A stretch of 64,000 bases of DNA from Chitinophaga parva (GCF_003071345.1 NZ_QCYK01000003.1:682001-746000); one strand, 5' to 3'. Numbered from the stretch's first letter, positions 24,766-34,090 are shown. Notes: generated by a model from the letters alone, not told the origin. Program-made: numbers and translations.

Positions 24766-26559
24766 ATGCCATTGATCGATTCTATTTTAAACATTGGTTT
24801 AGCCGGTCACCAGAAAGACGAGACAACGGAGCAATCGCGCGTGGTCAATGCCATTGCGTCGCTTACGGCGGTGCTGGTATTAGTCTATGGCATTGTGTTT
24901 TACCTGGTGTGGCCCGCCCTTGGCATCCTGCTGCCCGCAGTTGGTTTGTGCGTGGCTTTCTGCGCGGTGTTGTATGCCAATCACCGGCATCATTACAGGG
25001 CGGCCAAGCTAGGCCTGCAATGCACTTTTGCCTTCGTGATCATGTATTACGGTGCTTACCTGGGCCGCATTGCCAATACACAGCTGCTGGCCGTTTTCAT
25101 GGTGAGCCTGTCGCTCCTTATTTTTTCCTGGGAAGAAAGATTGCTTTGCATTATCAGCATCCTGTTGCCGCTTACCGGGCTGGTACTGCTGGAAATGAAT
25201 GAATATTATGGCTGGATCGCACCACTGCAGCTGGGCGATACCGCCCAGTATATTTACCGCTGGCTCATCATGATCGTGGTGATCGCGCTCAACTTCCTGG
25301 TGATCTATTTTTACCAGCGCCGTTTTCACCGCCTGCTGGCCAGTGTAAAGCAGCAGCGGGAAACACTGGCGGAGATGGTGAAAGAGCGCACCATGGAACT
25401 GCAGAACACCGTGAGCCAGCTCAATAGGTCCAATGCCTCCAAAACGGTGTTCCTGCAGGAAACCAGCCACGAGATCCGCAATGCGCTGCATGCTATTTCC
25501 GGTATTACACAGCTGTTGCGGCATGCGCAGGCACAACGCCAGGCCAGTGCGGATGAGCAATTACTGATAGAAAACCTGTACTCCACCAGCAATGCGCTGT
25601 CGGAGATCATCAACAATGTGCTGGAGCTGTCGCGCATAGAGGCCGGCAAAGCCGATGAGCTGCATGAGACCTGCTTCTCACTGCGTGAATGGCTGCAGGG
25701 CATTGTGAATATCTACGCTTACACCACGCGACTGAAGAAGATCAACCTGCAATTAAAAACAGATCCCACGGTGCCGCCCTTTGTGATCATAGACCGCATC
25801 CGCCTGCGCCAGGTGGTCAACAACCTGCTTACAAACGCCATTAAGTATACGCCCGCATTCCGCAACATTACCCTGCGTTGTTTTGTAAAAGAAGGAAGCC
25901 TTTGCATCCAGGTACAGGACGAAGGGGTAGGCATAGCAGCGGATAAGCTGGGTGATATTTTCAAACCTTTTGAACAGGGTGCACTGCCCACGTATGGCAG
26001 CTCCGGGCTGGGCCTCACCATTGCACACCGCATGAGTGAAATGCTGGGTGGGCGTATTGATATTGAAAGCGTGCAGGGGCAAGGCACTACTATCACGGTA
26101 AGGCTGCCGCTGAAAGAGGGTACCGCCGCCCTGGTAGAAGAATTTACACCAGACCTGCGCATGCAGCCAGTGTTGCAGGATGCCCGCATCCTCATCATGG
26201 AAGACGACCCGCTGAACCAGGTGATCATGCGCCGCATGCTGCAGCAGATGGGCGTACGCGATATAATGATAGCAGGCGATGGGGAAGAGGGCCTGGCCCA
26301 GGCGCAGGCAATGCCACCGGACCTCATTATCATGGATATGCAGATGCCCCGCATGGCAGGAGAGAAGGTGGTACAGCGCATCCGCCAGGATGCCTACCTG
26401 CGGCACATTCCCATACTGGCCACCTCGGCCAATGCATTTGCAGAGCAGCGGCAAAAGGCGCTGGAATCAGGCATTGATGAATATCTCACAAAACCCGTGG
26501 AATACGCCACCCTGTACCAGCTACTGAAAAAGCATTTGCTGGAAACGGCATATAGTTAA
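24766..26559 (+). CDS. Membrane-bound hybrid histidine kinase with receiver domain
   Basis: 597 residues. About six membrane helices (residues 25-185) are followed by a coiled-coil linker. HisKA has the phospho-accepting His in SHEIRNALH (about residue 237). The HATPase_c domain shows NNLLTNAIKYTP and GSSGLGLTIAHRM. A C-terminal receiver (DARILIMEDDPLNQ near 472, phospho-acceptor Asp in IIMDMQMP near 526, Lys in YLTKPV) completes it. No DNA-binding output domain is present, so it must pass the phosphate onward or act through partners. It is orphaned: no response regulator gene is adjacent. The 31-bp repeats upstream may control it. Confidence 0.92.
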   Translation: MPLIDSILNIGLAGHQKDETTEQSRVVNAIASLTAVLVLVYGIVFYLVWPALGILLPAVGLCVAFCAVLYANHRHHYRAAKLGLQCTFAFVIMYYGAYLGRIANTQLLAVFMVSLSLLIFSWEERLLCIISILLPLTGLVLLEMNEYYGWIAPLQLGDTAQYIYRWLIMIVVIALNFLVIYFYQRRFHRLLASVKQQRETLAEMVKERTMELQNTVSQLNRSNASKTVFLQETSHEIRNALHAISGITQLLRHAQAQRQASADEQLLIENLYSTSNALSEIINNVLELSRIEAGKADELHETCFSLREWLQGIVNIYAYTTRLKKINLQLKTDPTVPPFVIIDRIRLRQVVNNLLTNAIKYTPAFRNITLRCFVKEGSLCIQVQDEGVGIAADKLGDIFKPFEQGALPTYGSSGLGLTIAHRMSEMLGGRIDIESVQGQGTTITVRLPLKEGTAALVEEFTPDLRMQPVLQDARILIMEDDPLNQVIMRRMLQQMGVRDIMIAGDGEEGLAQAQAMPPDLIIMDMQMPRMAGEKVVQRIRQDAYLRHIPILATSANAFAEQRQKALESGIDEYLTKPVEYATLYQLLKKHLLETAYS

Positions 26560-26672
26560 CCCATGCACACGCCTCGGTGCTTTTATCAGTCTGCACATAG
26601 CTCCGCCGGCGCGGGATATCCCGTGCATCTTTACCATGGGCGGTGAAGGCTAAACAAACGCAAGCCTGCAAG

Positions 26673-26722
26673 CGTAGTGCGGGGCGTTGCATAACGGTCC
26701 CCGCACTACGGCTTCTTTATTG
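26673..26722 (+). terminator. Strong hairpin after histidine kinase
   Basis: Twelve-bp stem CGTAGTGCGGGG / CCCCGCACTACG followed by GCTTCTTTATTGTTTT. It is probably the kinase terminator, although the T-tract is interrupted. Confidence 0.55.
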
Positions 26723-26781
26723 TTTTCCCACTACTTCCAAATCGCCTATCCTCATTCCTGTACTTCCGTACCATGCGGGCG

Positions 26782-27783
26782 TCATCCCTCCCTTGTGGCT
26801 CCTTCTGCTTCCTGCAGCATGGCAGCGCTGAAGTCTACCGTGTAACGTTTGGTGTCATGGAAGCTCCAGTCGTAATTGGCGGTGATCCAGGATTGGAGTA
26901 CGTTGATGTAGCGGTTCAGTTCCTGCTGCAGCGTGGGCTCGTACACGGGCAGTGATTTTTTGAGGCGTTGAAACAGGGCTACTTCTTCGTTGTGCATGCG
27001 GGCGGTTTCCTGCATGGCGTCCATAAAGCCGTATTGGCGCTCATGCTTCAGCACCAGCACCAGGTTGTGGACGTCTCCGGCCTGGAATTCCTTGAAGCAG
27101 GAGAACAGGTCATTGGCCCAGCAAACCACGTTGTTGCACGCCAGCACCATGCGTTTTACCACCGGGTGTTCCAGCACGGCGTCGGGGAGATACACTTTTT
27201 CAATGATCTCGATGGCTTCCACATCGGCATAGAGGGCGCCGGTGTAAGGGCGCATTTCCACGTACTTGTCTACCGTGGGCGTGCAGTGTGCCGCGCGGTT
27301 GTTGGCTTCCCACAGGCACGAATCGAAATACTCTTCAATGCTGCGGATGAAGCGGGGCCTCCATTCCGGGCGGCTGATGCGGAGCATGCGCTGCCAGATG
27401 TCGCTCAGGGATGCGGCCAGGTTGCCATCTGCTTCCAGGGTAGCCACTTTGTTCTCATACAGGATGGCCATCAGCTGGGAAGTAATGGTTTGCAGGTACT
27501 CCGCTTTCAGTCCCAGGCTGGCCTCATCGCACTGGTCGTCCAGCATGAATAGCCAGGTGTTGAAATCTGCGATCACGCAAAGCTCAAACAGGCTGGCATT
27601 GGGGAATGCACGGGCGGCCAGCCATGGAAAGCGGGCGCGGTCAAAACGGGCCGCAGCTTTGGGGGTTGACAGCAGATCAAATTGTTTTACCCAGGCGGTG
27701 GTGTGCGCATCGGCTTCGTGTACAAACACATTGATCTGTGAGGGGAAAGGATACGTGATCTTAGGGAAATTTAAAACATTCAT
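26782..27783 (-). CDS. Class I terpene synthase (sesquiterpene-type)
   Basis: 333 residues with all class I signatures. The Asp-rich motif is DDQCD (82-86). The pyrophosphate-sensor Arg178 lies in MRPYTG. The NSE motif is NDLFSCFKE (N224, S228, E232), with a C-terminal RY pair in TKRYTVDF. These enzymes ionise prenyl diphosphates and cyclise them with Mg2+; the size and single domain fit a bacterial sesquiterpene synthase, though diterpene cyclases share it. An isopentenyl-diphosphate isomerase gene lies upstream on the same strand, which suggests local precursor supply. No P450 or other tailoring enzyme is nearby. The product cannot be predicted. Confidence 0.92.
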   Translation of the reverse strand: MNVLNFPKITYPFPSQINVFVHEADAHTTAWVKQFDLLSTPKAAARFDRARFPWLAARAFPNASLFELCVIADFNTWLFMLDDQCDEASLGLKAEYLQTITSQLMAILYENKVATLEADGNLAASLSDIWQRMLRISRPEWRPRFIRSIEEYFDSCLWEANNRAAHCTPTVDKYVEMRPYTGALYADVEAIEIIEKVYLPDAVLEHPVVKRMVLACNNVVCWANDLFSCFKEFQAGDVHNLVLVLKHERQYGFMDAMQETARMHNEEVALFQRLKKSLPVYEPTLQQELNRYINVLQSWITANYDWSFHDTKRYTVDFSAAMLQEAEGATREG

Positions 27784-28104
27784 GTTGTGTATTTTTTAAT
27801 AGTTAACGATGACGGGCAGATAAGCGCGGGCCGCGCCCGTATTGTGTTACGGGCACCGCTTGGCGTGTTTGGTAATAAGTGTTGATGATACAAGTCCGCT
27901 GTCGCATGTGCGTGCGCAGGGATTAATCGATCGTACGGAATGTTGGCATCAAGATTTGTTAATGGTTCTATTCAAAAAAATGGCAAGGTCTGCTACCGGC
28001 AAGCCGGCAGTAATAAGTGTTGTGTGTTTCAAAGCAGGCCTTAAATGTAGCAGAGAGGCCTGCCAGTTTTATCCGTTTACTTTTCTCAACGCATGATGTT
28101 TGTG
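27784..28104. other. Intergenic region between idi and terpene synthase
   Basis: 321 bp with lower GC than the genes. TAATAAGTGTTG occurs twice, near 27872 and 28011, about 140 bp apart. No gene or firm promoter is seen. The gap suggests the two terpenoid genes are separately transcribed or share a long untranslated spacer. Confidence 0.4.
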
Positions 28105-28647
28105 TCAGGGAACGTTCACCGGCACCTGTGTAGCCAGGTGCTGCTTCAGCATGGGATACGCCAGGTGGAACCAGCTGGTAAAGACATGTGGCGTGCTTTC
28201 GAGCAACCGGTCTATTTCCGAGAAAGAAAGATACCGGTAGCCGGCCACTTCTTCGGGGTTGGGCTTTACCGGCCCACTGTAATGGCCCAGCAATACATGA
28301 TCAAATTCATGTTCGGTAAGCCCGTTGTCGAACTCCGTGCGGTAGCTGAATGAGAACAGGGGGGTGAGGTAACAGTCGATGCCGAGTTCTTCGCCAAGGC
28401 GGCGGTGGGCGGCAGCTTCCACGTGCTCACCGGGCATAGGATGGCTGCAACAGGCATTGGTCCACAGCCCGCCGGAGTGGTATTTGTGGATAGCCCTCTG
28501 CTGCAGCAGCATTTCCTCGTGCTCATTGAGAATAAAAACAGAAAAAGCACGGTGCAGTAATCCCTGCCGGTGCGCCTCCATTTTTTCCATGGTACCGGTG
28601 GGCTGATCTTGCTCATCGACCAGGATGACATGTGGCAGGTGTGTCAT
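28105..28647 (-). CDS. idi: Isopentenyl-diphosphate delta-isomerase, type I
   Basis: 180-residue Nudix-fold isomerase that interconverts IPP and DMAPP. Active-site Cys lies in WTNACCSHP, and the Nudix-region Glu residues lie in RRLGEELGID, with the EHEFDHVL metal site. Type I IDI is needed to balance the C5 pool. Here it sits just upstream of a terpene synthase, which makes a dedicated terpenoid locus plausible. Confidence 0.95.
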   Translation of the reverse strand: MTHLPHVILVDEQDQPTGTMEKMEAHRQGLLHRAFSVFILNEHEEMLLQQRAIHKYHSGGLWTNACCSHPMPGEHVEAAAHRRLGEELGIDCYLTPLFSFSYRTEFDNGLTEHEFDHVLLGHYSGPVKPNPEEVAGYRYLSFSEIDRLLESTPHVFTSWFHLAYPMLKQHLATQVPVNVP

Positions 28648-29075
28648 ACGATAAGTGGTTTAAACGGGTACTGCAAACAGATAGCCAACTTTGACAGAAA
28701 TGCCTCAAAGCCTGCTTGTGCGGTTACTGTAATGGATTTAAAAAATTAATTGAATTTCCTTATTTACTCCCTTCGTGTTTAACGCGATTACTTTTGATTT
28801 ATTCTTTAACTGGTTGAAAGGTTACATACAATGCGCCGCCCCGGTCCCAAACAAACAAGAATTGCCGCGGGCATGTGTGTGTGTCTTGAAATAAATATAC
28901 AAAATAAGCCCGGAAATTTTTGCCAAAATTTTTGGCGGAAAATCAATAACTGCGGCTATTCTGCAGGATGAGCCCACTGCAGCGGGATTGCGCCCTTACA
29001 GATTGGCCCGCCGGCCGCGCCGGAAGCCCCTGGCAAATATAGCTTTATCCAGATAATTATATGTTGTAACATTTA
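28648..29075. other. Divergent intergenic region idi/tetR
   Basis: About 430 bp, AT-rich in its first half. It contains a 15-bp perfect palindrome, GCCAAAATTTTTGGC, at 28922-28936. A 46-codon open frame from 28831 has no supporting features and is not called. Confidence 0.45.
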
Positions 29076-29120
29076 TTTGGTGGATTCAAAATCCCTTTTT
29101 AACTTTGCTAACAGTGTTAG
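29076..29120 (+). promoter_or_regulatory. tetR promoter and operator
   Basis: -33 TTTG (29076-29079), 20-bp spacer and -7 TAACTTTG (29100-29107) form a near-ideal Bacteroidota promoter. The inverted repeat CTAACAGTGTTAG (29108-29120) follows immediately, covering the expected transcription start. The identical 13-mer recurs at 29752-29764. Confidence 0.75.
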
Positions 29121-29145
29121 GTAAATGCCGGCACCGGGTTATACA

Positions 29146-29748
29146 ATGGGTACTACAGAACGTAAACAAAGGCAGAAGGCAGCAGTGCGCAGCGCCATCC
29201 TCCAGGCGGCCTGGGAACTGGTGCAGGCGGATGGATGGCAGTCGCTTTCCATCCGCAGGATTGCAGATGCCATTGACTACAGTGTGCCTGTGATCTATGA
29301 TCATTTTGCCAATAAGAACGACATCCTCCTGGAGTTTGCAAAACGCGGCTACGAAGGGATGTACGAAGCGGTGCAGAAGGCCAAAGCCCGCCATGCGGCG
29401 CCGGAAGCCCGGCTGGAGGCTATGGCCTACGCTTATTGTGATTATGCACGGGCCAACACGGCGCAGTACCAGTTAATGTTCGGGGTGGGCATGAACAGTT
29501 GTGAAATGTTCCGCCAGGTGCCCCGGCTGGGCGATATGGAAGCCCTGCTGGAACAGGCCATTGCGGCCGTAGGGGAGCAGTACCACGCTACCCTGAACGT
29601 GCACGTGAAGTTCCGCTGCCTCTGGGCTATGCTGCAGGGCGTAAACGCCGCCTATATCATGGAAGACAATGACGCCCACTGTGAGCAGCAGCAGGAATTG
29701 ATCTTATCCGACATGATCCACACCTTTATCAAAGGACTAAAACCGTAA
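29146..29748 (+). CDS. TetR-family transcriptional regulator
   Basis: 200 residues from ATG 29146 (MGTTERKQRQ). The alternative ATG at 29125 lies only 5 bp after the operator and is less likely. The N-terminal HTH is clear (SIRRIADAIDYSVPVIYDHFANKNDIL, residues about 38-64). A C-terminal ligand-binding domain of the TetR_C type follows. Identical CTAACAGTGTTAG sites stand over its own promoter and before the nitroreductase gene, so it probably represses both and releases them on binding a ligand. Confidence 0.92.
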   Translation: MGTTERKQRQKAAVRSAILQAAWELVQADGWQSLSIRRIADAIDYSVPVIYDHFANKNDILLEFAKRGYEGMYEAVQKAKARHAAPEARLEAMAYAYCDYARANTAQYQLMFGVGMNSCEMFRQVPRLGDMEALLEQAIAAVGEQYHATLNVHVKFRCLWAMLQGVNAAYIMEDNDAHCEQQQELILSDMIHTFIKGLKP

Positions 29749-29751
29749 TAG

Positions 29752-29803
29752 CTAACAGTGTTAGTATTCCGGCTTTTTTTGACCCTAAATGGTGTTATAA
29801 CAC
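29752..29803 (+). promoter_or_regulatory. Operator pair upstream of nitroreductase
   Basis: CTAACAGTGTTAG (29752-29764) is identical to the site at the tetR promoter. GTGTTATAACAC (29792-29803), a perfect 12-bp palindrome, uses the same TGTTA half-site in the opposite arrangement. Both are within 110 bp of the nitroreductase ATG. Confidence 0.65.
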
Positions 29804-29859
29804 TAAAAGTTTAAACAATCACCGCCCCTGGCGGATCTGATAAATAAAAAGGAATAAAT

Positions 29860-30489
29860 ATGAGCATTCTTGATTCTCTCAAATGGCGCTACGCGGTTAA
29901 ACGCATGACCGGCGAAAAAGTAGCCCAGGAGAAAGTAGACGTAGTAGTGGAAGCAGCCCGTCACGCAGCCACCTCCATTGGCCTGCAGCCCTTCAGCGTG
30001 ATCGTGATCGAAGATCCCGAACTGCGTAAACAAATTGCCCCCATTGCATTTAACCAGCCCCAGATCACGGAATCATCCCACCTGCTGGTATTTGCCGCCT
30101 GGGCAGATATGACGGAAGCACAGGTAGATGAATTTGTACAGCACGTTGCCAACGAGCGCGGTATTCCCGTGGCTAACCTGAAAGGCCTGAAAGATATGGC
30201 CTGGGGCGCTGTATCCGGCAAGACACCCGAGCACCGGTATGAATGGTTTGTACGCCAGACCTACATCGCTTTTGGTACCGCCATTGCCGCTGCAGCAACG
30301 GAAAGAATTGACGCCAGCCCCATGGAAGGCTTTAACGGTCCTGCCCTGGATGCATTCCTGGGCCTCGATAAAAAAGGCCTCCGCGCTGTAACCCTGCTGG
30401 CCCTTGGCCACCGGGATGAAGCAAACGATATGTTTGCCAATGCGAAGAAGGTACGCCGCCCAAGGGAAAAATTTGAAGTGAAGTTGTAA
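29860..30489 (+). CDS. Nitroreductase-family NAD(P)H oxidoreductase
   Basis: 209-residue FMN-dependent nitroreductase (NfsB-like). Typical segments are LKWRYAVKRM at the start, ARHAATSIGLQPFSVIVIED near residue 33, and MEGFNGPALDAFLGL near 150. The family reduces nitroaromatics, quinones and other electrophiles with NAD(P)H. The TetR gene upstream, with an identical operator before both genes, suggests induction by such a compound. The start at ATG 29860 follows AAAAAGGAATAAAT, a fair ribosome site. Confidence 0.93.
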   Translation: MSILDSLKWRYAVKRMTGEKVAQEKVDVVVEAARHAATSIGLQPFSVIVIEDPELRKQIAPIAFNQPQITESSHLLVFAAWADMTEAQVDEFVQHVANERGIPVANLKGLKDMAWGAVSGKTPEHRYEWFVRQTYIAFGTAIAAAATERIDASPMEGFNGPALDAFLGLDKKGLRAVTLLALGHRDEANDMFANAKKVRRPREKFEVKL

Positions 30490-30662
30490 GCAGAAAGGTT
30501 TGTTTTGCACGGCATAACAGGTTGGCTTTAACAACAGACGGACATTATTCAACAGCAGGATCAGCCAATTAGTCGAAAGCAGGGAGCAGGTTATAACGCC
30601 AAGGCATACACGAAAAGAAATGAACACGGAAGCCGTGTAGAACCAACCGAACCGATAGCTAT

Positions 30663-30816
30663 AAAAAAAGGACGCCCGGGAGCAATCCCGGGCGTTCCTG
30701 TGTGCAGGCTTATCGGTATCGTATGTAACGTATGCGGTTAAAAATGGCAAGGCGCACACCTATGATGGCAATGGGCCCGTCTGAAAACAGGAACGCCCGG
30801 AAAGAATTCCGGGCGT
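30663..30816 (-). terminator. Two near-identical tandem hairpins after the glycosyltransferase
   Basis: Hairpin 1 (30669-30697, stem GGACGCCCGGG / CCCGGGCGTTCC) is preceded on the plus strand by seven A, hence followed by a T-run on the minus strand. Hairpin 2 (30790-30815, GGAACGCCCGGA / TTCCGGGCGTC) shares the stem core. Both are oriented to end minus-strand transcription from the glycosyltransferase gene. The rest of the 370-bp gap after the nitroreductase shows no gene. Confidence 0.6.
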
Positions 30817-30861
30817 CTCTCATTTGCATTTACCAATTTCAACATAGAAAAAGACGTTTCC

Positions 30862-31959
30862 TTACACCAGCACTTCTGCGGCCGCCGCTTCCGGCTCGCC
30901 TTGCAGTGTATGCATGATGCTGAGGTATTTGGTGGTCAAATATTGCAGGTTATGTTCCTGGGCGGCAAAGGTATAAGCCTTGTGCACCTGTGCCTGTGCC
31001 AGCGCAGGATTGTCCAGGAGGTTGTTGATACCGTGGGCCAGTGCCTCGGGTGATTTTATGGGGCACATGGTCCCACGGCCATCTGCCAGCAGGTCCGGCA
31101 GGCCGCCGGCATCTGTGGCCACTACGGGCACATGGTACAGGAATGCATCCAGTACGCTGCTGCCCAACCCTTCCTGCTCGGAGCTCATTACAAAAATGTC
31201 CAGCAGGGTAAAGACGTCTTCCACACCATCGCGGAAGCCCATCAGTTTGTAGTAAGGCTCCAGTCCTAGTTCCTCAATGCGGGCTTTCACCACGGGTTCC
31301 AGGTCTCCTTTACCAAAATGGAGGAACATAAAATCCTGGCGTTTTTCTGCCAGCTTTGCAATGGCTTCCACCATGGTCAGCGGATCTTTATGCCCTACCA
31401 AAGCCGCCGTAGTGCCCAGTATGCGGGTGCCGCGGGGAATGTGCAGGCCATTGAGCAGGCGCAGTGCACGTGAATGGTCCAGGTCTTTGTGCACCACTGC
31501 ACTGGAGATCACGGAAACGTCAGGGACACCAAAGTTTTCCAGGATGTCGCGGATGGCGGTACTGATGGCCACCACTTTATCGGTGAGCCGGTATTTCAGC
31601 CGGGTGAACCGGCCTTTGGGCGTAAAGTCTACCCGGCGGGTAAATACGATAGCGCCCCGGTGAAAAGGCTTGGTCAGCACTGCATACGTGAGCACGTGCG
31701 AAGTTTGCACATGCAGGATATTGTACTGACGGCCATGGCGCATGAGAAAATACATGACACCAAATACGTTGCCGTAGGCATAGGTGTTAAATCCTGCGGC
31801 GCCCGACTTTTCAGCCAGGGGGCAGTTCCTGCGGCAAAGCAGCGCTGTTTCAACACCGGCGTTCGCAAAGCCGGTCATGTTGTACAACGTCTGTCTTTCT
31901 CCTCCCCGCCAGGTCCGCTCAAAATTTAACTCGAGGATACGCAAAGGTTTAGTTCGCAT
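30862..31959 (-). CDS. Glycosyltransferase family 4 protein
   Basis: 365 residues from ATG 31959 (MRTKPLRILELNFER). GT-B fold with an N-terminal acceptor domain (WRGGERQTLYNMTGFANAG) and a C-terminal donor domain. The donor domain carries GHKDPLTMVEAIAKL and the GT4 E-x7-E signature SSEQEGLGSSVLDAFLYHVPVVATDAGGLPDLL (residues about 272-305). It is probably a cytoplasmic sugar transferase for lipopolysaccharide or a glycolipid. No other glycan genes adjoin. The ABC exporter is divergent from it across 131 bp. Confidence 0.9.
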   Translation of the reverse strand: MRTKPLRILELNFERTWRGGERQTLYNMTGFANAGVETALLCRRNCPLAEKSGAAGFNTYAYGNVFGVMYFLMRHGRQYNILHVQTSHVLTYAVLTKPFHRGAIVFTRRVDFTPKGRFTRLKYRLTDKVVAISTAIRDILENFGVPDVSVISSAVVHKDLDHSRALRLLNGLHIPRGTRILGTTAALVGHKDPLTMVEAIAKLAEKRQDFMFLHFGKGDLEPVVKARIEELGLEPYYKLMGFRDGVEDVFTLLDIFVMSSEQEGLGSSVLDAFLYHVPVVATDAGGLPDLLADGRGTMCPIKSPEALAHGINNLLDNPALAQAQVHKAYTFAAQEHNLQYLTTKYLSIMHTLQGEPEAAAAEVLV

Positions 31960-32090
31960 GGTCAATTTTTTTTTAGGCGCTCGATATGATATGACAGCGG
32001 ATTAGACGCACAAATTAGGGGACGTTTAAATGCGTAGCGGCTTTGGTTAACAGTAAATAACACTAAATAACAGTTCGCCGGGAAACCGGC

Positions 32091-33935
32091 ATGAATTCCT
32101 TACCTTTACGTACATATAAACCGACTGGCATTTTGAAACATCTAGCAGCACTCAATAAATACTTTGTAAAATATAAATGGCGCTTCCTCCTGGGGCTTTT
32201 ATTTACCGCCGTTTCCATTGTATTCAGCATATTCCAGCCCATCATGGTACGGCAGATCTTTGACCTGCTGGAACAGAACCTCAATACCTACGGGCTCGTA
32301 AGTGATACCCACCTGAAAGGCGCGTTCCGCGGGGATTTCACCAAGGTGCTGGCTTTCTACGGCCTCACCATCCTGGCGTTTGCACTGCTCAGTGGTTTTT
32401 TCATGTTCCTGCAAAGACAGACCCTCATTGTAATGTCCCGCTTCATTGAGTACGATCTCAAAAATGAAGTGTATGAACAATACCAGCGCCTCGATCTCAA
32501 TTTCTTTAAGATGCACCGCACCGGCGACCTGATGAGCCGCATTACGGAAGATGTGTCCCGTGTGCGCATGTATGTAGGCCCCGCCGTGATGTATGCTACC
32601 CGCACCGTGATCATGCTCATCATCATCGTGTACCTGATGCTGGAAGTGAACCCGCTGCTTACGCTCTACACGTTACTGCCTTTGCCTTTCCTGGCAGTGA
32701 CCATCTATTACGTGAACCGTATCATCCACCGCAAGAGTGAGCGCATCCAGGCACAACTATCCGGCATTACGACCATTGCACAGGAATCCTACTCAGGTAT
32801 CCGCGTGATCAAGTCTTATGTGCAGGAAGATGCCACCGCGGAATACTTTGACAAGGCCAGTAATGAATACCGGGAAAGTTCCATCAGCCTGGCTAAAACA
32901 GATGCCTTGTACCAGCCTACCATGCAGCTGATGATAGGTCTCAGCGTGATACTCACTATTTTTATAGGCGGGCTGCAGGTAATGCGGGGCAACATCACCG
33001 TGGGCAACCTGGCGGAGTTTGTGATCTATGTGAACATGCTCACCTTCCCGTTCTTTTCCATTGGCTGGGTGGCCTCCATGGTGCAGCGTGCAGCAGCCTC
33101 ACAGCAACGCCTGAACGAATTTTTGGAGATACAACCCGAGATCAAGGATAGCCCGGATGCACAAACGGTGGTGCTCAAAGGGGCTGTACGCCTGGAAAAT
33201 GTAACATTTACGTATCCGCATACCGGCATCACTGCCCTGAAGAACTTTAACCTGGCCATACAACCCGGCCAGAAGGTGGCCGTGATAGGCCGTACCGGCT
33301 CCGGTAAGTCCACGCTGGCACAGCTCCTCATCCGCATGTACGATCCGCAGGAAGGACGGGTGGAGCTGGACGGGCTGGACATCCGTGGCATGAAGCTGCA
33401 AAGCCTGCGGGAACAGATCAGTTATGTGCCGCAAGACGTGTTCCTTTTCTCAGATACCATTGCCAACAACATCCGCTTTGCACGGCCGGAGGCAGATATT
33501 GAAACAGTGAAACGCGCTGCAAGACAGGCTTCCATTGAAAAGGACATCAGCACGCAGTTCCGTGAAGGCTTTGAAACCGTGATCGGGGAGCGGGGCGTAA
33601 CACTGAGCGGCGGGCAAAAGCAACGCATCTCCATTGCAAGGGGATTGCTGAAAGATCCGAACCTGCTGGTGTTTGACGATTGCCTGTCTGCCGTGGATGC
33701 CAAAACGGAGAAAGAGATCATTGGCAACCTGTATGAATACCTGCGTCATAAAACAGCTATCATTATCACGCACCGTATCTTTTCATTGTTTGAATTTGAT
33801 AAGATCATCGTGCTGGATGAAGGGGCCATCGTGGAGCAGGGTACACATGAAGAATTATTGTCATTAAATGGTTATTATGCCACGCTGTATGCCCGACAGC
33901 AGTCTGGCGAAGAGGACCCGGTAATGGCTTCATAA
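32091..33935 (+). CDS. ABC exporter, fused permease-ATPase
   Basis: 614 residues. Six membrane helices (about 35-330) are followed by an ATPase domain with Walker A GRTGSGKST, Q-loop YVPQDVFLFS, signature LSGGQKQR and Walker B LLVFDDCLSAVDAKTE. In the last, the usual catalytic Glu after Walker B is Asp (DDC), so hydrolysis at this site may be weak, as in heterodimeric exporters with a degenerate site. The transported substrate (lipid, peptide or drug) is unknown. A TACCTTTA near 32102 could be a promoter -7 element, which would move the start to TTG 32133. Confidence 0.9.
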   Translation: MNSLPLRTYKPTGILKHLAALNKYFVKYKWRFLLGLLFTAVSIVFSIFQPIMVRQIFDLLEQNLNTYGLVSDTHLKGAFRGDFTKVLAFYGLTILAFALLSGFFMFLQRQTLIVMSRFIEYDLKNEVYEQYQRLDLNFFKMHRTGDLMSRITEDVSRVRMYVGPAVMYATRTVIMLIIIVYLMLEVNPLLTLYTLLPLPFLAVTIYYVNRIIHRKSERIQAQLSGITTIAQESYSGIRVIKSYVQEDATAEYFDKASNEYRESSISLAKTDALYQPTMQLMIGLSVILTIFIGGLQVMRGNITVGNLAEFVIYVNMLTFPFFSIGWVASMVQRAAASQQRLNEFLEIQPEIKDSPDAQTVVLKGAVRLENVTFTYPHTGITALKNFNLAIQPGQKVAVIGRTGSGKSTLAQLLIRMYDPQEGRVELDGLDIRGMKLQSLREQISYVPQDVFLFSDTIANNIRFARPEADIETVKRAARQASIEKDISTQFREGFETVIGERGVTLSGGQKQRISIARGLLKDPNLLVFDDCLSAVDAKTEKEIIGNLYEYLRHKTAIIITHRIFSLFEFDKIIVLDEGAIVEQGTHEELLSLNGYYATLYARQQSGEEDPVMAS

Positions 33936-34009
33936 TGAAGTGCTTGATATAGCCATAGCCGTGACTTTTAGGCCGGTACAGATCATTTCCCGATACTATT
34001 GAAATTTAT

Positions 34010-34039
34010 TTTGATATTTGGAAAACAATAGTATATTTG
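34010..34039 (+). promoter_or_regulatory. Promoter of PUR/DUF3276 gene
   Basis: -33 TTTG (34010-34013), 18-bp spacer and -7 TATATTTG (34032-34039), about 50 bp before the GTG start. Confidence 0.6.
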
Positions 34040-34090
34040 TTCCTTATAGAAAACAGGATTTGATTCGTTAACACTTAAATCATTCACACT

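Noticed and set aside
28831..28971. 46-codon plus-strand frame between idi and tetR
   Set aside because: No supporting feature; the region is AT-rich and includes a palindrome typical of control DNA.
26782..30489. A larger biosynthetic cluster including the TetR and nitroreductase genes with the terpene genes
   Set aside because: The TetR/nitroreductase pair has its own promoter and operators, lies on the other strand and is separated by a ~500-bp divergent control region; nothing links it to terpenoids.
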